DNA of 64,000 nucleotides, taken from NCBI GenBank assembly GCA_024235835.1, contig JACKLQ010000002.1, forward strand, positions 1,132,635-1,196,634, given 5' to 3'. Below the pieces are notes generated by a model that saw only the letters and a list, made by a program, of their open reading frames with translations, ran no database searches and was not told the DNA's origin. Positions 7,796-13,955 of this stretch are shown here, piece after piece (the stretch's first letter is position 1; each line of letters starts with the position of its first letter). A program made the position numbers and the translations under genes. This DNA is from Thiobacillus sp. Its GTDB lineage: Bacteria > Pseudomonadota > Gammaproteobacteria > Burkholderiales > Thiobacillaceae.

Positions 7796-9139
7796 ATGAC
7801 GAAAGACAGCGAACTTCCCGAACAAGCCTTCCTGCAAAGCCTGGTGGACGCCCATCAGGAGCCATACTGCCTGGTCGACGAACAATACCGAATCGTGGCC
7901 GCCAATCAGCGCTACGCCGAGATGTATGCCGGCCTGGACAAGCAAACCGTGGTGGGGCGCAAGTGTCACGAGATTTCCCACGACTCGGACCTGCCCTGCG
8001 ACGTGCATGAAGAGTGCCCGTTGCGTCAGGCCTTTGACCAGGGCCATCCCTTTCAGGTGGTGCACCGCCATTTCGACCAATACCACGAACCCGACTATGT
8101 GACCGTGCATGCCACGCCGATTTTTAACGCGGCAGGTAAGGTGGTTTTGATGGGGGAGGGCATGACCTCCATCAGCCACGGTCGCGATCTCTGCTTCGAC
8201 GCGGAGCGGATGGTGAGCGGTTGTTGTCCTTCGTTCATGCGCGTACTGGAAAATCTGACCTCCGTGGCCGAGACCGACTTCCCCGTGCTGATTCTGGGTG
8301 AGACTGGCAGTGGCAAGGAGATGGCTGCTCAACTCATCCACCGCAAGTCCCGCCGCGCCGAGCGGGAATTCGTCACCATAGACTGCACCCAATTCACCGA
8401 GGAACGGTTCGTCAGCGAGCTGTTCGGCCACATCCGCGGCGCTTTCACCGGCGCGGTGGAAAACAAGATGGGCCTGTTCGAACTCGCCGACCGGGGCACC
8501 CTGTTCCTGGACGAGATCGGCGAGTTGCCCCTGGTCAGCCAGGCTAAGCTGCTGCGCGCCCTGGAGACCGGCAAGTTCCGCAGAATGGGCGAAACCCGCG
8601 AACGGCGGGCGGACGTGCGGCTGGTCTGCGCCACCAATCGCGATATTCAGGCCATGGTCAAGCTCGGCGAATTCCGTGCCGACCTGTATTACCGCATCAA
8701 CTGCATGCAGGTCGAACTGCCGCCGCTGCGGCACCGCAAGGGCGACCTGCCCGAGCTGGTCAATTACTTCCTCGATCGCGCCGGGCACCGCCACGGCATC
8801 AGCGATGCGGCCTACGAGGCACTGCTGGCTTACCCATTCCCGGGCAATATGCGCGAGCTGCGCAACGTCCTGGACCGGGCCATGGCCCTGGCCAGGGGCG
8901 AGCGGCTGGACATCGAACACCTGCCGGCCGAGGTCACGCGCCCGGAACGCGCACTGGCGGTCCATCCAGTGCACGCGGAAACCGATTTCGTCGAATGCAC
9001 GGAGCATGAGCTATCCGAGGGCGAACATCTGCGCGAAGTGCTGCACAAACACCGAGGCAACCGGCGCCTGGCCGCCCAGGAACTCGGCATCACCGAGCGC
9101 ACCCTGTATCGCCGTCTCAAGGCACGGGGGCTCATCTAA
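7796..9139 (+). CDS. sigma54-dependent activator with cysteine-containing PAS domain
   Basis: Enhancer-binding protein of 447 residues. A PAS domain (about 15-125) contains Cys57, Cys68 and Cys74 in the pattern CHEIS..H..LPC..CP, which suggests a metal, Fe-S or thiol redox sensor rather than a receiver domain. The AAA+ domain has Walker A GETGSGKE at 168-175, the sigma54-contacting GAFTGA at 215-220 and Walker B LFLDE at 236-240. A Fis-type HTH is at the C-terminus (RRLAAQELGITERTLYRRL). It is the third gene of the soxYZ operon, 52 bp after soxZ, so it is probably autoregulated. The paired GTCATGAC sites before both neighbouring sigma54 promoters are its likely targets. The signal sensed is unknown; sulfide, persulfide or oxygen are plausible. 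Confidence 0.92.
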   Translation: MTKDSELPEQAFLQSLVDAHQEPYCLVDEQYRIVAANQRYAEMYAGLDKQTVVGRKCHEISHDSDLPCDVHEECPLRQAFDQGHPFQVVHRHFDQYHEPDYVTVHATPIFNAAGKVVLMGEGMTSISHGRDLCFDAERMVSGCCPSFMRVLENLTSVAETDFPVLILGETGSGKEMAAQLIHRKSRRAEREFVTIDCTQFTEERFVSELFGHIRGAFTGAVENKMGLFELADRGTLFLDEIGELPLVSQAKLLRALETGKFRRMGETRERRADVRLVCATNRDIQAMVKLGEFRADLYYRINCMQVELPPLRHRKGDLPELVNYFLDRAGHRHGISDAAYEALLAYPFPGNMRELRNVLDRAMALARGERLDIEHLPAEVTRPERALAVHPVHAETDFVECTEHELSEGEHLREVLHKHRGNRRLAAQELGITERTLYRRLKARGLI

Positions 9140-9167
9140 CAACGGGATATGCATACGCGAGGGAACC

Positions 9168-9551
9168 ATGACCAAGATTGAAGCCTTGAGCCAATTGCGC
9201 CATGCCAAGTCCGCGCATATCCGCTGGCGCGCCTATGTCCAGGCCATGGTGGCCGGTCTGGAAATCGAGGAGAAACGCGCGCCCGTGCACCACAAGGATT
9301 GCGACTTCGGCCAGTGGTTTTACGGTGAGGGGTTCAAGACCTTTGGTCACTGGCAAATATATCAGGACGTGGAATACAGCCATGAGCTACTGCATGAGGT
9401 CTACCAGATGTTGCACCATGCGCAGGCAGAGGGCGACCATGCCCGTGCCGCACGGATCATGGAGCAACTGGTAGGCATTTCTCACTCCTTGCTGGCGGCT
9501 TTGGATTTGTTCGAAGAAGAAATCCGCCTGACGGCAACGGACCATTTCTGA
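9168..9551 (+). CDS. stand-alone CZB (chemoreceptor zinc-binding) domain protein
   Basis: 127-residue soluble protein made up of a single CZB domain, normally found at the C-terminus of chemoreceptors and diguanylate cyclases. The 3His-1Cys zinc set is visible: His in AKSAHIRWRAY, Cys in HHKDCDFGQWFYGEG, and two His in EYSHELLHEVYQ. The CxFGxW element is the family hallmark, and the zinc-bound cysteine is known in other CZB domains to react with oxidants. ATG 9168 has a GAGGGAA site, and the start is 28 bp after the activator stop. Last gene of the sox operon. I infer a soluble redox or zinc sensor that may modulate the activator. Confidence 0.85.
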   Translation: MTKIEALSQLRHAKSAHIRWRAYVQAMVAGLEIEEKRAPVHHKDCDFGQWFYGEGFKTFGHWQIYQDVEYSHELLHEVYQMLHHAQAEGDHARAARIMEQLVGISHSLLAALDLFEEEIRLTATDHF

Positions 9552-9592
9552 CGCATTCCCGGTCGTGCAAGGCCTTTGTGGGCCATGCGTCA
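9549..9592 (+). terminator. inverted repeat after the CZB gene
   Basis: Arms TGACGCAT (9549-9556) and ATGCGTCA (9585-9592) enclose 28 nt containing an inner GGCC/GGCC stem. It overlaps the stop codon and lacks a T-run. It is a probable end-of-operon structure before the next promoter region. Confidence 0.45.
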
Positions 9593-9626
9593 CTGGTATT
9601 ACCGGCGGGCCACTGAACCTCTCCCC

Positions 9627-9647
9627 GTCATGACGTCACGTCATGAC
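9627..9647. promoter_or_regulatory. second paired GTCATGAC enhancer, upstream of the rhodanese-nap operon
   Basis: GTCATGAC at 9627-9634 and again at 9640-9647, separated by GTCAC. They lie 83-103 bp upstream of the -24 element at 9730, the same geometry as the pair at 6687. This shared pair is the main evidence that both operons belong to one regulon. Confidence 0.78.
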
Positions 9648-9729
9648 AACGACCAGACCAGCTCTGCTCTGAAGCCAATAAGCGCATAGTAATCTTCAAT
9701 AAAACAGCAGGTTATGGCCTCTCCGTCTC

Positions 9730-9747
9730 TGGCATGACTATTGCTTT
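9730..9747 (+). promoter_or_regulatory. sigma54 promoter of the rhodanese-fcc-nap operon
   Basis: TGGCATGACTATTGCTTT has GG at 9731-9732 and GC at 9743-9744, exactly 10 bp between, and an almost perfect consensus match. The inferred transcript start is near 9756, about 27 nt before the first gene. Confidence 0.88.
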
Positions 9748-9782
9748 ATGTGTGGCTCGATCTATATCGAGGTGTAGAGACG

Positions 9783-10484
9783 ATGCCTGCAATTGCGCCC
9801 GCTTCAAGATTCCTGGCTCTGCTTTGCGTGCCAGCCGTTCTGGCGTGCGGGGCGGTCCGCGCCGGCGAGGTTCGCATCACCCATGATCTGCCCCACGTGG
9901 AGGTATTGCACGAGGGCAAGGCCGCGCGCATCGAGCGCAACCCGGATACGGAAAACCTACTGGATCCGGATTTCTCCCTGACCTCCCGCCCCTGCCCGCC
10001 GTACTGCATCCAGCCCATGCGGCTGGCCTCGGGCGTGGAGACCCTTGGCGAGTTGGAACTGATCGATTATCTGCGCCGCGTGGGCCGGGATGATGCCGTG
10101 CTGGTCATCGACTCGCGCGACAGCGACTGGCCGTTGCGCTCCGGGGTGATTCCCGGTGCCGTGCTCATCCCCTGGCAGCGCCTGCACCCGGCCCACGCCA
10201 GCGCGGCCGAGATCGCCGACCTGCTCCTGTTGCGCTTCGGCGCGGCGCGCCAGGACGGCCTGTGGAACTTCGAGAGCGCCAGGACCCTGGTGTTCTACTG
10301 CAACGGCCCCTGGTGCGGCCAGTCGCCCACCAACATCAAGCAACTGCTGGCCCTGGGCTACCCGGCCCACAAGCTCAAGTGGTACCGGGGCGGCATGCAG
10401 GACTGGAAGATGCTTGGGCTGACCACTGTCGCGCCCGCGACCGCGCCCGACACCACCACGACCCACGCCCATCCGGCTCACTGA
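9783..10484 (+). CDS. exported rhodanese-domain protein
   Basis: Periplasmic sulfurtransferase-like protein of 233 residues. Start 9783 gives a signal peptide ending near CGAVRAG. The rhodanese fold occupies about residues 85-215: LVIDSRDSDWPLRSGVIPGA is the entry motif, and the active-site loop is YCNGPWCGQSPTN, with a first cysteine in the catalytic position and a second five residues later. Two further cysteines (CPPYC) lie in front of the domain. Known rhodaneses move sulfane sulfur between thiols; here the likely partners are SoxYZ or the flavocytochrome, which is inference. First gene of the sigma54 operon; the next gene begins 12 bp after its stop. Confidence 0.85.
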   Translation: MPAIAPASRFLALLCVPAVLACGAVRAGEVRITHDLPHVEVLHEGKAARIERNPDTENLLDPDFSLTSRPCPPYCIQPMRLASGVETLGELELIDYLRRVGRDDAVLVIDSRDSDWPLRSGVIPGAVLIPWQRLHPAHASAAEIADLLLLRFGAARQDGLWNFESARTLVFYCNGPWCGQSPTNIKQLLALGYPAHKLKWYRGGMQDWKMLGLTTVAPATAPDTTTTHAHPAH

Positions 10485-10496
10485 GGAGATCAACCC

Positions 10497-11201
10497 TTGA
10501 ACAAGAACGCCCTCGCGCTCGCCCTGTTGCTGTCCGCTTCCGTGGCGCACGCGCAAACGCCTCCCGCCAATCCCTACCTGGTGAATGTCCCAGGCATTTC
10601 CCTACCGAACGTCCCGGCCTACCTGGGCCTGATCGGCTCCATGGCCACCTTCAAACCCTCCCTGGCCGCCAAGCCCTACAGCATGGCCGCCAGCCTGCCG
10701 CGCGACCAGAAGCTGGCACTGATGCAGGCCATGATGGGCCTCATGCCCAGCATGGGCATCCGCGACGCCATGAGTTTCATGTCCACCAAGTACAAGGCCA
10801 AGGACGGGCTCACCTTCGACGACGTCAAGCAGTCCATGGAACTGCGCGCCAACCAGCTGAACTTCAAGAAGGTCGGCGAGAGCCCGATGTGGAAGGACTT
10901 CCAGGCCGTGCTCGGCGACATGGACGCGCCGCGCATGGAGGTCTACCACTACTGCGACATTGCCGCCGGCCGCGCCGTGCTCAAGGCCTCGCCCGAGGCC
11001 ATCGCCTACCTGCCTTGCCGCATCGCCATCATGGAAGACGCCAACAAGCAGCTCTGGGTCATCACCCTGGACTGGGACCTGGCCTGGCTGGACACCGTGA
11101 ACGGCAAGATGGGCATCGATGCCGAGTTGTCGAAGTTCGCGAAAGACATCCGCGACAAGATGGACAACATCATGCAGGCCGCCGCCAACGGCGATCTGTA
11201 A
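10497..11201 (+). CDS. exported DUF302-type protein
   Basis: 234-residue periplasmic protein. The start is a TTG at 10497, supported by GAGGAG 10 nt upstream and a following signal peptide that ends at VAHAQ. The C-terminal half, including MEVYHYCDIAAGRAVL and LPCRIAIMEDANKQLWV, has the strand pattern of the DUF302 fold. The function of DUF302 is unknown; some members sit in sulfur and nap/sox gene neighbourhoods. Codon use matches its neighbours. Second gene of the operon. Confidence 0.72.
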   Translation: MNKNALALALLLSASVAHAQTPPANPYLVNVPGISLPNVPAYLGLIGSMATFKPSLAAKPYSMAASLPRDQKLALMQAMMGLMPSMGIRDAMSFMSTKYKAKDGLTFDDVKQSMELRANQLNFKKVGESPMWKDFQAVLGDMDAPRMEVYHYCDIAAGRAVLKASPEAIAYLPCRIAIMEDANKQLWVITLDWDLAWLDTVNGKMGIDAELSKFAKDIRDKMDNIMQAAANGDL

Positions 11202-11236
11202 TCCGCTGTACCTCTGATACCACGAAGGAGTCTCCC

Positions 11237-11944
11237 ATGAAGCGAACCCTCATCCTGCTGGCCACGCTCGGCCTGACCCAGGCCTGCCTTGCGGCGGACA
11301 CCCCCCAGGCCGTGGCCGAGCGCATGCTCGATCCCACCCGCAACGCCGCCGCCTTCAAGGACCCCGCCGCGTTCGCACAGTGGACGGCGGACATGATGAA
11401 CCCCGCCACCAGCCTGGCTCTGGCGCAAAAGGGCATGGATCCCAATACCCTGACCCAGATGGCCACCGGCATGATGAACCCGGCCGCCCTGCAGAACTAC
11501 ATGCAGTTCACCGACCCGGCCGTGGCCATGAAGTGGATGGCCGCGGGCATGAATCCCAACTTCTACACCGCCCTCATGGCCCAGGGCCTGAACCCCGCCA
11601 ATTACCTGAACTGGATGACTCTGCCAATCAACCCTCAGGCGCTGGGAATGGGCATGCAGGCGCTCAACCCCGCCATGTATGCCAACTGGATGGCCGCGCC
11701 TCTGAGCCCCCAGGCGGTCAACACCATGATGGCCCCCATGAACCCCAACCTGTACATGAACTGGATGGGCGCCGGCATGAATCCCGCCACCTATGGCTCA
11801 TGGGGCCAGATGATGGCGGCACCGGCCCAGGCGGTCGGCGCCACCGTTCCCACCCCTGCTCCGGGCGCGGCGGCCAACCCGCTGGATCCCGCCGCGCTCA
11901 TGAAAATGCTGCCCATCCCGGGCGCCCAGGCGCCCGCCAAGTAA
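11237..11944 (+). CDS. exported Met/Asn/Pro-rich tandem-repeat protein
   Basis: 235-residue protein with a signal peptide (cleavage near ACLAA) followed by about twelve tandem units of 12-13 residues from roughly residue 42 to 200. The unit is [M/L/I]-[N/D/S]-P-x-x-[Y/L/A]-x-x-[W/M]-M-x-x-[G/P], for example MNPNFYTALMAQG and LNPANYLNWMTLP. A Pro/Ala-rich tail follows. AAGGAG precedes ATG 11237. I do not recognise the family. The repeat spacing suggests a short helical solenoid, and the many methionines and tryptophans could bind copper or pack against cytochromes (both inference). It lies between the DUF302 gene and the cytochrome c gene in the sigma54 operon. Confidence 0.8.
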   Translation: MKRTLILLATLGLTQACLAADTPQAVAERMLDPTRNAAAFKDPAAFAQWTADMMNPATSLALAQKGMDPNTLTQMATGMMNPAALQNYMQFTDPAVAMKWMAAGMNPNFYTALMAQGLNPANYLNWMTLPINPQALGMGMQALNPAMYANWMAAPLSPQAVNTMMAPMNPNLYMNWMGAGMNPATYGSWGQMMAAPAQAVGATVPTPAPGAAANPLDPAALMKMLPIPGAQAPAK

Positions 11945-11965
11945 TCCCATCTGGAGGAATCACAC

Positions 11966-12541
11966 ATGAAGCAACGCACCCTTAGGTTGGCCATCCTCAG
12001 CCTGACCCTGACCGGCGCCGCCCACGCCGACCCCAAAATTGAAACGATCGTCTTCAACTGCAACAACTGCCACGGTACCGGCGGAGTGAGCGTGGGCCAT
12101 TCCATGCCCAGCATTGCGGGCCTGTCCGAGAGCTACCTCAAGAACATCATGATGGAGTGGAAGAGCGGCGCGCGCGCCTCCGCCAACATGACTCGCCTGA
12201 TCAAAGGCTACACGGACGACGAGATCGCCGGCATCGCCGCCTACTACGGCAAGCTGCCCTGGAAGCCCGCGCCTCAAAGCGTGGGCGCCGACGTGCTGGC
12301 CAAGGGCAAGGAGGCCACCGAGCGTTGCGAGACCTGCCACGGCGCCAGCGGCGGCCAGCCCGACGACAAGGACACCCCCATGCTTGCCGGCCAGTGGGCC
12401 AAATACATGGAGTTGGAACTCATGAAGTACCGCGATGAGAGCTTCCAGATGACCCACAAGAAGATGACCAAAAACGCCCGCAAGATGGAAGAGGACGGCG
12501 TCGCCACCGCTGCACAGTTCTATGGCGCCCAGAGCAAGTGA
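11966..12541 (+). CDS. dihaem cytochrome c (c4/FccA-like)
   Basis: Periplasmic electron carrier of 191 residues with a signal peptide ending at AHADP and two c-type haem sites, CNNCH (near residue 32) and CETCH (near residue 120), each followed by its own class I cytochrome domain. That is the layout of cytochrome c4 and of FccA, the haem subunit of flavocytochrome c sulfide dehydrogenase. The flavoprotein gene follows directly after 14 bp, which favours an FccA role. GGAGGAA precedes ATG 11966. Two-domain FccA proteins are typical of sulfur bacteria. Confidence 0.88.
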   Translation: MKQRTLRLAILSLTLTGAAHADPKIETIVFNCNNCHGTGGVSVGHSMPSIAGLSESYLKNIMMEWKSGARASANMTRLIKGYTDDEIAGIAAYYGKLPWKPAPQSVGADVLAKGKEATERCETCHGASGGQPDDKDTPMLAGQWAKYMELELMKYRDESFQMTHKKMTKNARKMEEDGVATAAQFYGAQSK

Positions 12542-12555
12542 CCAGAGGAATCAAC

Positions 12556-13941
12556 ATGAACCAGATCAATCGCCGTCAATTCATCCAATTCACCGCAGCG
12601 GCCTCTTCCGCCGCAGCCCTGAGTTTTCCCTCCATCGCCCGCGCCGGCGCCAAGGCCAAGGTGGTAGTCATCGGCGGCGGCTATGCCGGCGCCACCGCGG
12701 CCAAGTACGTCAGGCTGATGGACGCCAACATCGAGGTCACCCTCATCGAACCCAACTCCATCTATGTGTCCTGCCCGCTGTCCAATGAGGTGATCGTCGG
12801 CCACCGGGACATCGGCACGCTCTCCGTCGGTTACGACGGGCTGAAGAAGCGCGGTGTGAACGTGCTGCACGACTACGTCACCGCGGTGGACCGGGCCCGC
12901 AAGGTGGTCACCACCCAGGGAGGCAAGAACCTGCCCTACGACGCCCTGGTCATGTCGCCCGGCATCGAGTTCCACTACACCGGCATCGAGGGCTACAACG
13001 AGTCGATGATCAACGACATCCCCCATGCCTGGAAGGCCGGCCCCCAGACCCTGCTCCTGAAGAAGCAGCTGGAAGTCATGCCTGATGGCGGCAAGTTCGT
13101 CATCGTCGTGCCCAAAGGCCCCTTCCGCTGCCCCCCCGGCCCCTACGAGCGGGCCTCCCTGGTGGCCAACTACTTCCAGCACCACGGCAAGAAGAAATCC
13201 AAGGTCATCATCCTGGATGCCAACGACTCCCACTCCAAGAAGGGTCTGTTCAACCAGGCCTGGGCCAAGATGTATGGCTGGGAGAAGGAAGGCCTGGGCG
13301 CCAACCCCAACGGCATGATCGAATGGGTCAAAGGCGCGGAAGGCGGCAACGTCACCAAGCTGGACGCCAAGACCAAGACCGTGTCTTCGGACTTCGTCGA
13401 TGTGAAGGCGGACGTGCTCAACATCATCCCCCCGCACAAGGCGGGCAAGATCGCCGTTGTTGCCGGGTTGACCGGTGCCACGGGCAACAACTTCGAGCAG
13501 GGCTGGTGCAAGGTGGAGCCCATGACCATGGCCAGCGCCGTGGACCCCAGCATCTATACCATTGGCGATGCCTGCGTGGCGGGGGAGATGTCCACCTATG
13601 GCAACCCCAACGCTGCCTTCGACATGCCCAAGTCGGCCCACATCGCCATGACCCAGGCCAAGGTGGCGGCGGCGGCGATCGTGGCCAAGGTCAACGGCCT
13701 GGCGCCGGTCGACCCGATCTACGCAAACACCTGTTACAGCGTGGTGGGCGATGACTACGGCATCTCGGTGGCGCACCTGTACCGGGTGGAAGGCGGCACC
13801 TTCAAGTACATCAAGGAAGGCAGTGGCGTGTCCCCCATGGCCATGCCGGACAAGTCCCCCGTGCCCGCCATCTACCGCAAGCTGGAGGCGGAATACGCCG
13901 ACGGCTGGCTGCGCAACGTCATGGCCGATGCGTTCATTTGA
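12556..13941 (+). CDS. fccB: flavocytochrome c sulfide dehydrogenase, flavoprotein subunit (FccB/SoxF)
   Basis: Tat-exported FAD enzyme that oxidises sulfide or a persulfide to sulfur and passes electrons to the haem subunit. The 461-residue protein starts at ATG 12556 (AGAGGAA site) and has the Tat motif NRRQFIQF. The FAD dinucleotide fold is VVVIGGGYAGATAA at residues 36-49. By homology the redox-active disulfide is Cys192 in FRCPPGPYERA and Cys318 in GWCKVEP; Cys73 (VSCPLSNEV) is also conserved. The C-terminus has the usual FCSD block YADGWLRN. It is flanked by its cytochrome partner and by napA, an unusual combination. Confidence 0.93.
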   Translation: MNQINRRQFIQFTAAASSAAALSFPSIARAGAKAKVVVIGGGYAGATAAKYVRLMDANIEVTLIEPNSIYVSCPLSNEVIVGHRDIGTLSVGYDGLKKRGVNVLHDYVTAVDRARKVVTTQGGKNLPYDALVMSPGIEFHYTGIEGYNESMINDIPHAWKAGPQTLLLKKQLEVMPDGGKFVIVVPKGPFRCPPGPYERASLVANYFQHHGKKKSKVIILDANDSHSKKGLFNQAWAKMYGWEKEGLGANPNGMIEWVKGAEGGNVTKLDAKTKTVSSDFVDVKADVLNIIPPHKAGKIAVVAGLTGATGNNFEQGWCKVEPMTMASAVDPSIYTIGDACVAGEMSTYGNPNAAFDMPKSAHIAMTQAKVAAAAIVAKVNGLAPVDPIYANTCYSVVGDDYGISVAHLYRVEGGTFKYIKEGSGVSPMAMPDKSPVPAIYRKLEAEYADGWLRNVMADAFI

Positions 13942-13955
13942 GGAGGCTGTCATCC

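Noticed and set aside
7655..9007. 450-residue minus-strand frame opposite the activator
   Set aside because: Antisense frame of a gene with clear AAA+ motifs; composition is His/Gln/Val-rich as expected of a shadow.
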